A stretch of DNA of 15,639 bases, from assembly GCA_013298455.1 (NCBI GenBank), contig JAAFHR010000020.1, positions 1-15,639 of the forward strand. Direction: 5' to 3'. This document shows, in pieces, positions 1 through 7,395 of this stretch; positions within the stretch are counted from its first letter, which is position 1, and every line of letters starts with the position of its first letter. The notes beneath the pieces are model-generated. The model was not told where the DNA came from. It was given only the letters and a program-made list of their open reading frames with translations, and searched no databases. This stretch comes from Betaproteobacteria bacterium (GTDB lineage Bacteria; Pseudomonadota; Gammaproteobacteria; Burkholderiales; Casimicrobiaceae). A program made the translations under genes and the position numbers.

Positions 1-10
1 TTTTTTTTTT
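1..10. other. T10 homopolymer inside miaB at the window edge
   Basis: The window opens with ten T residues, read as AAA lysine codons at the truncated end of miaB. They follow the conserved TSHPRE segment by about ten codons, where MiaB proteins usually continue towards a conserved HLPVQSG motif. A poly-lysine run is not typical there. This looks like a contig-end artefact, although a genuine variant cannot be excluded. Confidence 0.5.
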
Positions 11-823
11 GTCATACACCGCGATCAGCGATGCGCTCATTTCGCGCGGGTGGCTCGTGGTGTAGCGGATGCGCTCGATGCCGGGAATTTCATCGATGTA
101 CTCGATGAGCGTTGCGAAATCGGCAATCTCTGCGCTGTCGCCCATTTTCCCTCTGTAGGCGTTCACGTTTTGCCCTAACAATGTGACTTCTTTCACGCCC
201 TTCATCGCAAGCTCTGCGACTTCGGTCAGCACATCTTCAAACGGTCGCGACACCTCTTCGCCGCGAGTGTAGGGCACCACGCAAAAGCTGCAATATTTGC
301 TGCAACCTTCCATGATGGAAACGAATGCGCTGGCCGCTTCCACGCGAGCCGGCGGCATATTGTCAAACTTCTCGATTTCGGGAAACGAGATGTCAACTTG
401 CGAGAGCCCCGTAGCGCGACGCTTCGCGATCAGCGCAGGCAAGCGATGCAAAGTTTGCGGGCCAAACACCACATCAACATAAGGTGCGCGCTCAACGATC
501 GCGCCACCTTCTTGTGAAGCCACACAACCGCCCACGCCGATCACCAGATTCGGATTTTTTTTCTTCAAATCCTTCACACGTCCGAGATCATGAAACACCT
601 TTTCCTGCGCTTTTTCACGCACAGAACAGGTGTTAAACAAAATCACATCGGCGTTGTCCGGCGTGTCAGTTTTTTCGAATCCGCCAGCGGTTCCGGCATC
701 CAAGATGTCGGCCATCTTGTCGGAATCGTATTCATTCATCTGGCAGCCAAAGGTGCGGATGAAGAGCTTTTTCTTGGCGAGTGTCGGAGTCGCCAAATCG
801 GGCGCTACTGTGGTGTTTGTCAT
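1..823 (-). CDS. miaB: tRNA-2-methylthio-N6-dimethylallyladenosine synthase MiaB (3' truncated by window)
   Basis: This radical SAM methylthiotransferase adds a methylthio group to N6-isopentenyladenosine-37 of tRNAs that read UNN codons. About 274 residues, of roughly 450 usual for the family, lie in the window. Visible parts are the N-terminal UPF0004 domain with its three cluster cysteines (FGCQMN C27, NTCSVR C66, GVGGC C100) and the start of the radical SAM domain with the CxxxCxxC motif (C174, C178, C181). The LLGQNVNAY and SHPRE motifs follow. The start is ATG at 823; about 20 residues precede the conserved KLFIRTFGCQMN. No clear Shine-Dalgarno is seen. It lies 53 bp downstream of the GGDEF gene on the same strand, so cotranscription is possible. 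The last codons in the window fall in a T10 run (AAA codons) where the family normally has a residue series like I-P-K-L, so that end is suspect. Confidence 0.96.
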   Translation of the reverse strand, partial: MTNTTVAPDLATPTLAKKKLFIRTFGCQMNEYDSDKMADILDAGTAGGFEKTDTPDNADVILFNTCSVREKAQEKVFHDLGRVKDLKKKNPNLVIGVGGCVASQEGGAIVERAPYVDVVFGPQTLHRLPALIAKRRATGLSQVDISFPEIEKFDNMPPARVEAASAFVSIMEGCSKYCSFCVVPYTRGEEVSRPFEDVLTEVAELAMKGVKEVTLLGQNVNAYRGKMGDSAEIADFATLIEYIDEIPGIERIRYTTSHPREMSASLIAVYDKKK

Positions 824-876
824 GTGGGCAGGGCGCGCGGCTTGATCCGGCGTTGCGATGTAGAGAACGCGCCATT

Positions 877-2178
877 TTACTCGCGTGCGGGCGCTTTTCG
901 ACGATCCTTGCCTGCACGCTTGACTTGATACATCGCGGCGTCGGCGTGTTTGATGAGCTCGGTCACGTTGATCGGTCGGGACGACTGCGACGATACGCCA
1001 ACCGACGCGCCGACCACCGCCGAAATGTGTTGCTCGTTCAACGTAAAGACACAGGGAGCTCGCAGGGCGTCGAGGATCGCCGCTGTTAACTGAGCTGCGC
1101 GCTGATTGTTGGGTCCGTCGCTGAGCACCAACACAAACTCATCGCCGCCGACTCGAGCAGCGATATCCTCGGCGTTAAGCAATCGGCTGAGCCGCCGCGC
1201 CGTTTCGATGAGTACCGCATCGCCTGCGGCGTGGCCATGCTCGTCGTTGACTTTCTTGAAGCCGTCAAGATCGATGAACAGGCACGACAGGTGAAGCTCG
1301 GCATTGCTGCCTCGTTGCAATATTTCGTTGACGCGTTCATCGAGACCGCTACGGTTAAATAAACCCGTCAAGGGATCGTGGGTCGCCAGATGTCGAAGCT
1401 GCTGTTCGGCCAATCGTTTGGCGCTCACGTCTTCGATCAAGCACATCACCGTGAGCGACTGATCACTCGTCGCGCGAAGCGATGACAAAAACCAAGCAAG
1501 CTGTGTGATTTCACCGCTGGGTTTCACAAACGGCGCCTCGACCTGCGTGCGCGCTACGTCGCCCCGTTGCAGTTGCCGCAGTGAGCTGAGCAGCATCTCG
1601 GCATCTGCGCCCTCGCCCAACGCATCGGCGATGTTTTTTCCAGTCAGCGCTTCAGGATCGTAGCCAAGCATCGTTGCAGCCCGCGCAGAGCATCGAATCA
1701 CGGCCAGAGCATCATCCAACTCGATGACCGTGAGCGGACTGTTTTCCACGTGCGAGGCTAAGCGCTGCGTCGCCGCAACGAGTTTCTCGGTCGCAACACG
1801 AAGTTCGTGCACACGCAGGGTGGTGGTGACCACGCCCAACACTTCGCCCGAAGGCGCCCTCCATGGCGACATGGTGACCGAGATCCACGCATCGGCGTCC
1901 TCATGAATTCGCCCTTTGCGCTCATAGGCGACCGTTTCACCAGCGAGCACTTTAGCGAACAGCGGTTCGATCAACTTCGCCGTTTCTTCGCCGTAGCACT
2001 CGAGCACGGTGCGCCCAACGGCCTCAGCGGCGGGCATCTTGAGCGCCCTGGCGAAACCCGCGTTGACGTAGCGAAAGTAGCCATCACGATCAATCACCGA
2101 AAGAGTAGCGCCCGTTCCGGTATGCAGCACTTCAAGGAGCGCAGTCGCATCGAGAGCAAGGGGATGGTGGACGGTCAT
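877..2178 (-). CDS. PAS-PAS-GGDEF diguanylate cyclase
   Basis: A 433-residue protein predicted to make cyclic di-GMP from two GTP. There is no signal peptide or clear membrane segment, so it is probably cytosolic. A first PAS domain spans about residues 11-125 (DRDGYFRYVNAGF, then SGEVLGVV). A short helical linker with a VATEKLVAATQRL-type pattern follows. A second PAS domain covers about 142-255 and ends in a signal-transmission helix (AKRLAEQQLRHLA). The GGDEF domain begins at HDPLTGLFNR and runs to the C-terminus. The catalytic GGDEF signature is intact at 344-348, with FIDLDGFKKVND upstream. The allosteric I-site RxxD is changed: residues 335-338 read NAED, so the Arg is missing and product inhibition is probably weak or absent. 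It is transcribed divergently from argB and lies upstream of miaB. The sensed ligand is unknown. Confidence 0.92.
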   Translation of the reverse strand: MTVHHPLALDATALLEVLHTGTGATLSVIDRDGYFRYVNAGFARALKMPAAEAVGRTVLECYGEETAKLIEPLFAKVLAGETVAYERKGRIHEDADAWISVTMSPWRAPSGEVLGVVTTTLRVHELRVATEKLVAATQRLASHVENSPLTVIELDDALAVIRCSARAATMLGYDPEALTGKNIADALGEGADAEMLLSSLRQLQRGDVARTQVEAPFVKPSGEITQLAWFLSSLRATSDQSLTVMCLIEDVSAKRLAEQQLRHLATHDPLTGLFNRSGLDERVNEILQRGSNAELHLSCLFIDLDGFKKVNDEHGHAAGDAVLIETARRLSRLLNAEDIAARVGGDEFVLVLSDGPNNQRAAQLTAAILDALRAPCVFTLNEQHISAVVGASVGVSSQSSRPINVTELIKHADAAMYQVKRAGKDRRKAPARE

Positions 2179-2318
2179 GAGGCTCCCAGCGCAAAGTGAG
2201 GTGGCTCTACATCAACAGCGGACTGAGGCGCATTCGTCGCCCGTTCCGCAATTTATCAGGCAATGCCGGCGCTGGCTAGGAAAGCGTTTCACCTCACCGA
2301 GGCGCTACGGCGATTGCG

Positions 2319-2324
2319 TAGAAT
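2319..2324 (+). promoter_or_regulatory. Candidate -10 box of the argB-slmA promoter
   Basis: TAGAAT matches the sigma-70 -10 consensus at five of six positions and lies 36 bases before the argB ATG. No good -35 hexamer is visible at the expected spacing, so this is a tentative call. The 2179-2359 intergenic stretch must also hold the promoter of the divergent GGDEF gene, which I could not locate. Confidence 0.4.
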
Positions 2325-2336
2325 CTGAGCACTCAC
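2325..2336. promoter_or_regulatory. Possible SlmA-binding site in the argB-slmA leader
   Basis: CTGAGCACTCAC matches the published E. coli SlmA operator GTGAGTACTCAC at 10 of 12 positions and keeps the TGAG-N2-CTCA dyad. It abuts the candidate -10 box and would overlap the transcription start of the operon that encodes SlmA. Position and likeness are seen; binding and autoregulation are inferred. Confidence 0.35.
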
Positions 2337-2359
2337 TTCCCAGTCCTCCCGCCGCCAAT

Positions 2360-3244
2360 ATGCCCCTATCAGCCGCCACTGCTGCCGACCGCGCTCGTAT
2401 CCTCGCTGATGCTCTGCCCTACATCCGCCAGTTTCATGACAAAACGTTGGTGATCAAATACGGCGGCAACGCGATGACCGATCCAGCGCTCAAAAAGATG
2501 TTTGCGTTTGATGTGGTGATGTTGAAGCTCGTGGGTATGAACCCGGTCGTAGTGCACGGCGGCGGTCCTCAGATCAATGAAATGCTCGACAAGACGGGCA
2601 AAAAAGGCAGCTTCGTTCAGGGCATGCGGGTCACTGATGATGAGACGCTCTACGTCGTTGAAGCCGTGCTCGGTGAGCTCAACCAAGAAATCGTTGGACT
2701 CATTAACCAAGCTGGCGGCAAAGCGGTGGGGCTCAATGGTCAAGACGGCGGTTTCATTCGCGCCAAAAAATTGCTGCTGGAGAGCGACGACGAAAAGGGC
2801 AAGATGCTCGACATCGGCCATGTCGGCGACATCTACGCGATTGACCCAACGCTCATTCAACACCTCGACGCGGCTGACTTCATCCCGGTCATCGCGCCGA
2901 TTGGCGTAGGCGACGATGGACAGGCCTACAACATCAATGCCGATTTGGTGGCCTCTGAGCTCGCGCAAACGCTTAAAGCCGAGAAACTCGTTTTGATGAC
3001 CAACACGCCCGGCGTTTTGGATAAATCAGGAAAACTGCTTACCGGACTCACGCACGCCGAGATCGAAGCCCTCTTCGCCGACGGCACGATCAGCGGCGGG
3101 ATGCGCCCAAAGATACAAGGCGCGCTTGATGCGGTGCTGCACGGCGTTAAAACCACGCACATCATTGACGGGCGTGTGGAGCATGCGCTACTGTTGGAGA
3201 TTCTCACGTCCGAGGGCGTGGGCACAATGATTCGCTCAGAATAA
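2360..3244 (+). CDS. argB: Acetylglutamate kinase
   Basis: ArgB phosphorylates N-acetyl-L-glutamate with ATP, the second step of arginine synthesis in the cytosol. The 294-residue protein has the amino acid kinase fold. Visible motifs are VIKYGGNAM (Lys33), VVHGGGPQIN (glycine loop 67-69), AVGLNGQDG, the substrate-side INADLVASELA and the phosphate-region Lys in SGGMRPKIQGA. The N-terminal helix before residue 30 (about DRARILADALPYIRQF) and the C-terminal SEGVGTMI are typical of the arginine-inhibited hexameric form, so feedback inhibition is likely. The ATG at 2360 was chosen because the frame's upstream extension to 2177 has no kinase homology and would cover the divergent promoter region. 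slmA follows 36 bp downstream, an arrangement common in betaproteobacteria. Confidence 0.97.
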   Translation: MPLSAATAADRARILADALPYIRQFHDKTLVIKYGGNAMTDPALKKMFAFDVVMLKLVGMNPVVVHGGGPQINEMLDKTGKKGSFVQGMRVTDDETLYVVEAVLGELNQEIVGLINQAGGKAVGLNGQDGGFIRAKKLLLESDDEKGKMLDIGHVGDIYAIDPTLIQHLDAADFIPVIAPIGVGDDGQAYNINADLVASELAQTLKAEKLVLMTNTPGVLDKSGKLLTGLTHAEIEALFADGTISGGMRPKIQGALDAVLHGVKTTHIIDGRVEHALLLEILTSEGVGTMIRSE

Positions 3245-3263
3245 CAAAGCGAACCCCGACAAC

Positions 3264-3272
3264 AAGAAGGAG
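3264..3272 (+). promoter_or_regulatory. Ribosome binding site of slmA
   Basis: AAGAAGGAG ends 8 bases before the ATG at 3281. This spacing fixes the slmA start there rather than at the in-frame GTG at 3272, which lies inside the Shine-Dalgarno itself. Confidence 0.75.
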
Positions 3273-3280
3273 TGACGAAC

Positions 3281-3859
3281 ATGGCAGGGAAACCGGGGGA
3301 GCGCCGCACACAGATTTTGCAAGTGCTGGCGAGCATGCTTGAGGTGCCTCAAGGCGAAAAAATCACTACCGCAGCGCTTGCGGCCAAGGTGGGCGTTTCT
3401 GAGGCAGCGCTCTATCGCCATTTCGCGAGCAAAGCACAAATGTTTGAAGGGCTCATCGAATTTATCGAAGAATCCGTATTTTCGCTCGTTAATCAAATCA
3501 ATCAAACCGAGCGCGATGGCAGGGCGCAGGCGTACGGCGTTGTCGCGATGCTGTTAACGTTTGCCGAAAAAAATCCCGGTATGGTTCGAGTGTTGATTGG
3601 TGACGCGTTGGTTAACGAAGATGCGCGGCTGCAAGCGCGCATCAACCAACTCATGGATCGAATTGAAGCGTCGCTCAAGCAGTCGTTGCAGCTGGCAAGC
3701 GCTGGCGCTTCGCAGCCCGGTGCCGACGTCACCGCGAGTGCGAATGCCGCCGCGATGGCCGCATACGTCGTTGGGCGTTGGCATTCGTTCGCAAAGAGCG
3801 GCTTTAAGCGAAAGCCTAGCGCGCATTGGGCCACCGAGCAGCTCGCGTTTCGAGCGTAG
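3281..3859 (+). CDS. slmA: Nucleoid occlusion factor SlmA (TetR family)
   Basis: SlmA binds chromosomal operator sites and disrupts FtsZ polymerisation over the nucleoid, so that septa do not cut unsegregated DNA. The 192-residue protein has an N-terminal TetR-type helix-turn-helix at about residues 28-54 (ITTAALAAKVGVSEAALYRHF). An all-helical dimerisation and FtsZ-interaction region follows (QTERDGRAQAYGVVAMLLTFAEKNPGM, then GDALVNEDARLQARINQLMDRIE). Length is near the family norm of about 195-200. The start at 3281 is set by AAGGAG 8 bases upstream. It sits 36 bp after argB, probably in one operon. It converges with the AEC permease gene at a gap of only 11 bp. Confidence 0.94.
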   Translation: MAGKPGERRTQILQVLASMLEVPQGEKITTAALAAKVGVSEAALYRHFASKAQMFEGLIEFIEESVFSLVNQINQTERDGRAQAYGVVAMLLTFAEKNPGMVRVLIGDALVNEDARLQARINQLMDRIEASLKQSLQLASAGASQPGADVTASANAAAMAAYVVGRWHSFAKSGFKRKPSAHWATEQLAFRA

Positions 3860-3870
3860 CACCGGTCGCG

Positions 3871-4752
3871 CTACCGAAGCGCAAACATCAAACCAAACGG
3901 CACAAACACGATACTCGCCACGTTGCCCACCAACACGATAGACGCCACCTTTGCGGGCTCTTGCTTGTAGTAATCCGCCACCAAAAAGTTAAGCACCGCA
4001 GGCGGCAGCGAACCAAACAGGTACACCAAGCCGATTTGCTCTTTGCTCATGGGCACCCAGTGCACGATCAGGCCCGCCACGAAGAGCCCTGACAGCGGAC
4101 AGATCGCAGCACCCACCAATGAGGTGGTGAAATCTTCCCACTTCACGTCGTTCATGCGAACGCCCAAGGCGAGCAGCATCACCGGAATCGCCGTATCGCC
4201 CACCAATTTAATCGGCGTGTGAATTGCGTCGGGCAGATGTGTGCCCGTGAGCCCCAATCCCGCCCCGACGACGGTGGCCCAAATCATCGGGCTTTTCAGG
4301 AAAAACTTCACGTCGGCGTGTTTGTTAACAATGAATTGCCCGACGGTGAAATGCAGCAAATTTGATGTGGTGAACAGCGCCACCATTCCCGCGACACCCG
4401 GCGCACCAAAGGCAAAGAGCGCCAGCGGCAGCCCCATGTTGCCGCAGTTATTGAACATCATCGGCGGCACGAAAGTGCGCGCGCTTTCGCCACCAAATTT
4501 CGCGAAGGGATAGGCGATCAAACCCGAGCCCAAGACGATCACAATGGCGGCGACCGAGAGCGGCCACAACGAGATCAAATCGATGCTCTTATCACTCAAA
4601 TACGCGAGCACCAGAAACGGACCAAAGAGCTCCAAGTTGAAGCGATTCATCACCCGCATGTCGGGCTTCCACATGCGCCCCAATACATAACCGAGCACGA
4701 TGATGGCGAGCACCGGCATGACGATTTCGATGATTCGGAGCGCAAGGTTCAT
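3871..4752 (-). CDS. AEC-family (auxin efflux carrier type) permease
   Basis: A 293-residue integral inner-membrane protein of the AEC/malonate-carrier type. Family members are secondary transporters of organic anions, and the substrate here cannot be read from sequence. About ten hydrophobic segments are visible, beginning at residues 5-25 (ALRIIEIVMPVLAIIVLG). The family signature FNNCGNMGLPL lies at about 100-110, inside the discontinuous helix region. A second conserved stretch, GDTAIPVMLLALGVRM, marks the second repeat. The ATG at 4752 was preferred over an in-frame start at 4803 because the extra 17 residues are cysteine-rich and would lie inside the upstream gene. The ATG overlaps the stop of the MFS gene as TAATG, so translation is probably coupled. 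Confidence 0.85.
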   Translation of the reverse strand: MNLALRIIEIVMPVLAIIVLGYVLGRMWKPDMRVMNRFNLELFGPFLVLAYLSDKSIDLISLWPLSVAAIVIVLGSGLIAYPFAKFGGESARTFVPPMMFNNCGNMGLPLALFAFGAPGVAGMVALFTTSNLLHFTVGQFIVNKHADVKFFLKSPMIWATVVGAGLGLTGTHLPDAIHTPIKLVGDTAIPVMLLALGVRMNDVKWEDFTTSLVGAAICPLSGLFVAGLIVHWVPMSKEQIGLVYLFGSLPPAVLNFLVADYYKQEPAKVASIVLVGNVASIVFVPFGLMFALR

Positions 4753-6014
4753 TACGCCGCACGCCCGGCAAAGACATAACGACGCAGCGCAAAAAATGTC
4801 CACGCTACGATGGCTAGTTGCGCCAACGCCAACACACTGAAGGCGTGCTCATACCCCTGCGGCAAATAGCGCCCCGCAGCGGCAGCGGGGTATTGATTTA
4901 CGACAACGCCGATACCCCACTGCAATAAAAATCCAGTGCCAAACATCACGAAGTTCAGCGTGGTCGACAACCGACCGGCCACGTGTGAGGGAAAGAGTGG
5001 TGTGAGCGCAGCAAACACCAAGTTGCCTGAGACATGAGTGAGCCCAAAGGCGATCATCGCAGCCGCCGGTGACTGTGTCCACGACAACAAAAACGGCAAC
5101 TGACCGAGAAGCGCGCCGCAACAGCCCACCGCTGCAAACCACAACGCCGAGCGACCGCCGAGCACCCAACGCCCCATGAGTTTGCCCAGCGCAATGTTGG
5201 AGAACAACATGCCGACCGAGACGAGCATCAAGTAGTCGCCGATCGCCTTGGGCGACATCCCCGCCACATCAACGAGCCAGGGCCCCGCCCACAGCCCCTG
5301 CACGGAAAGCCCAATTGCGTTGCTAAAACAGGTAATCGGCGCAATCGTCCAAAACAGCGGATTCCTCAGCACTTCGCGCCAACCCGCGCCAGCGGGTCGC
5401 TTGCCGGGCGAACCGGACGTTGGCGGGTCGGGCACGGCAAACGCGAGCCACGCGGCAACCATCAAAGTGACAAAGCCCATCGCAACAAACATCTGCTGCC
5501 ATGTGATGATTTGCAGGAGCCACAGCGCCGGGGCAGTAGACGCAATTGCGCCGGCGTTGCCCACCGCCAGCATGTAGCCGTTCATCGCAGGCAAACGCGT
5601 GGGCGGCAGCCACTGTCCAAACGTGCGAAGCGTAGCCATCAAGCAGGCAGCCACGCCAACACCAATCGCTATGCGACCAGCAATCAGGCCACTCAGCGAG
5701 CTGGCCGATGCAAAAATAAAGCAACCGATCGCGCACGACACCAAAAGCAACGCCTCAACCCGCCGCGGCCGGAAGCGATCAAGCCAGCCACCCAGCGGCA
5801 GCTGCGTAAACGCAAAGCTCAGAAAGTACGCGGCTGTTAAGAGCCCCAACTGCGCCGCGTTTAAGCCGAATTCACTGGTGAGCTGTGGCGCAATCGCCGC
5901 GTTGACAGTGCGCAGGCCGTAGCTCACGATATAGGCCAATCCAAACGGCGTAAACACCAACCACGCGAACGACCAAGGCGACAACGACGTCGCCGCTGAG
6001 TGGGGCGCGCTCAA
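4752..6014 (-). CDS. Major facilitator superfamily (MFS) transporter, TTG start
   Basis: A 420-residue, 12-segment inner-membrane transporter. The MFS motif A-like loop between helices 2 and 3 is clear at about residues 75-85 (GGWLDRFRPRR). The N- and C-terminal halves are separated by a polar loop around residues 195-210 (PDPPTSGSPGKRPAG). Substrate specificity is not evident. No ATG exists near the N-terminus. The proposed start is TTG at 6014, which overlaps the hslU stop in the four bases TTGA; no Shine-Dalgarno is visible inside the hslU 3' end. This points to coupled re-initiation after hslU. A downstream GTG near residue 20 is less likely because it would remove part of helix 1. The 3' end overlaps the AEC permease start as TAATG. 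Confidence 0.85.
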   Translation of the reverse strand: MSAPHSAATSLSPWSFAWLVFTPFGLAYIVSYGLRTVNAAIAPQLTSEFGLNAAQLGLLTAAYFLSFAFTQLPLGGWLDRFRPRRVEALLLVSCAIGCFIFASASSLSGLIAGRIAIGVGVAACLMATLRTFGQWLPPTRLPAMNGYMLAVGNAGAIASTAPALWLLQIITWQQMFVAMGFVTLMVAAWLAFAVPDPPTSGSPGKRPAGAGWREVLRNPLFWTIAPITCFSNAIGLSVQGLWAGPWLVDVAGMSPKAIGDYLMLVSVGMLFSNIALGKLMGRWVLGGRSALWFAAVGCCGALLGQLPFLLSWTQSPAAAMIAFGLTHVSGNLVFAALTPLFPSHVAGRLSTTLNFVMFGTGFLLQWGIGVVVNQYPAAAAGRYLPQGYEHAFSVLALAQLAIVAWTFFALRRYVFAGRAA

Positions 6015-7342
6015 AGGATGAACTGCGAGAGGTTTTCGTCTTTCACGATCCCCGCAAGCTTTTTATCAACAAACTTCGCATCAATATCGATCACGCTACC
6101 AGTGAGCGAATCAGCCGAAAAGCTCACGTCTTCAAGCAAGCGCTCCATCACCGTGTGAAGCCGTCGCGCGCCGATGTTTTCTTGACGTTCGTTCACTTCA
6201 AACGCAATTTGCGCCAAGCGTTCAATGCCTGAATCGGTGAATTCAAGGGTGACTTGCTCAGTGCCCAAAAGCCCCGCGTATTGCTGCGTGAGCGACGCAT
6301 CGGTGCTCGTCAAAATTCGTTTGAAATCATCTACGGTGAGTGCGGAAAGCTCCACGCGAATCGGAAAGCGGCCTTGCAATTCGGGAATCAAATCGCTCGG
6401 TTTTGAGAGGTGAAACGCGCCGCTGGCGATAAACAAAATGTGATCGGTTTTGATCGCGCCGTATTTGGTGTTCACGGTCGTCCCTTCAACGAGTGGCAAC
6501 AAATCGCGCTGCACGCCTTGCCGCGAAACATCACTGCCGCTGGTTTCTTGGCGCGTGGCAATCTTGTCGATTTCATCGAGAAAAACGATGCCGTTTTGCT
6601 CAGCGTTTTCTAGCGCCGTTTGCTTCAAATCATCGTTGTTAACGAGCTTTGCAGCTTCTTCGTCTTGCAGCACTTTGAGCGCATCATCCACGCGCATCTT
6701 TTTGAATTTCATGCGGCTTTGCTGCATGCCCGCAAACATGCTTTGAATCTGCTGCGTCATCTCTTCCATGCCCGGCGGCGCCATCACTTCCATGCGCGGC
6801 GCTTCTACGGCAACTTCGATCTCGATTTCTTTATCGTCGAATTGCCCTTCGCGGAGCATCTTGCGAAATTTCTGCCGCGTGGTGTTATCAGTCGGTTTCA
6901 AGTCTTCGATGTTGACCGCTTGCGGCGGGGGCAAGAGCGCATCGAGCACACGCTCTTCGGCGGCATCGAGCGCACGATCTCGTACCGCCTTCATCGCCTG
7001 TTCACGGGTTTGTTTGATCGCCACCTCTACTAAATCGCGAATGATCGTATCGACATCGCGCCCAACGTAGCCCACCTCGGTGAATTTGGTCGCTTCAACT
7101 TTCACAAACGGCGCATTGGCAAGCTTCGCCAAACGCCGCGCAATCTCAGTTTTTCCAACGCCCGTAGGGCCAATCATCAAAATGTTTTTCGGCGTGATTT
7201 CGCTACGAAGCGGCTCTGTGACTTGCTGACGACGCCAACGATTTCGAAGCGCAATCGCGACCGCTTTTTTCGCCGCTGCCTGCCCCACGATATGACGATC
7301 CAATTCGTGAACAATTTCTTTCGGAGTCATGGGGGTGGGCAT
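6011..7342 (-). CDS. hslU: ATP-dependent protease ATPase subunit HslU (ClpY)
   Basis: HslU is the AAA+ unfoldase that feeds substrates into the HslV peptidase. The 443-residue protein is full length. It shows the N-terminal MTPKEIVHELDRHIVGQ, Walker A GPTGVGKT (58-65), pore loop GYVG (91-94), the intermediate domain (about 110-245), Walker B IVFLDEIDKIA (252-262), the arginine finger in ELQGRFPIRV (Arg325) and sensor 2 GARRLHTVMERLLED. The C-terminal tail LSQFIL, which docks into HslV in the known complex, is intact. The start is ATG at 7342; ATG at 7330 (MTPKEI) is an alternative and matches E. coli better. hslV is usually directly upstream, but here the upstream neighbour is the divergent fabI. 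The gene leads an operon with two permeases. Confidence 0.96.
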   Translation of the reverse strand: MPTPMTPKEIVHELDRHIVGQAAAKKAVAIALRNRWRRQQVTEPLRSEITPKNILMIGPTGVGKTEIARRLAKLANAPFVKVEATKFTEVGYVGRDVDTIIRDLVEVAIKQTREQAMKAVRDRALDAAEERVLDALLPPPQAVNIEDLKPTDNTTRQKFRKMLREGQFDDKEIEIEVAVEAPRMEVMAPPGMEEMTQQIQSMFAGMQQSRMKFKKMRVDDALKVLQDEEAAKLVNNDDLKQTALENAEQNGIVFLDEIDKIATRQETSGSDVSRQGVQRDLLPLVEGTTVNTKYGAIKTDHILFIASGAFHLSKPSDLIPELQGRFPIRVELSALTVDDFKRILTSTDASLTQQYAGLLGTEQVTLEFTDSGIERLAQIAFEVNERQENIGARRLHTVMERLLEDVSFSADSLTGSVIDIDAKFVDKKLAGIVKDENLSQFIL

Positions 7343-7376
7343 GGCGCAATCAAATCAATACAAGACGAAAGCAACG

Positions 7377-7382
7377 ATTTTA
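7377..7382 (-). promoter_or_regulatory. Candidate -10 box for hslU
   Basis: On the minus strand this reads TAAAAT, within CTTAAAATCG, 34 bases upstream of the hslU ATG. No clear -35 and no convincing heat-shock promoter match were seen. It lies only 7 bases from the oppositely oriented fabI -10 candidate. Confidence 0.3.
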
Positions 7383-7389
7383 AGCGCCG

Positions 7390-7395
7390 TACAAT
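7390..7395 (+). promoter_or_regulatory. Candidate -10 box for fabI
   Basis: TACAAT, in the context CGTACAATGG, matches the sigma-70 -10 consensus at five of six positions. It implies a leader of about 45 bases before the fabI ATG at 7448. A -35 match is not evident. Confidence 0.4.

Noticed and set aside
590..1089. Overlapping plus-strand open frames across the miaB/GGDEF junction
   Set aside because: They are antisense to two recognisable proteins and have no family signature of their own.
2177..2359. N-terminal extension of argB to an ATG at 2177
   Set aside because: The 61 extra residues have no kinase similarity, overlap the start of the GGDEF gene and would cover the divergent promoter region.
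2369..2968. A 199-codon open frame antisense to argB
   Set aside because: It has no recognisable domain and lies wholly within a strongly conserved kinase gene. Long antisense frames are common at this base composition.
3868..3882. Stem-loop GCGCT-ACCGA-AGCGC between slmA and the AEC gene as a terminator
   Set aside because: The stem is only 5 bp, overlaps the AEC stop codon and has no T run. The 11-base gap leaves little room for a true terminator.
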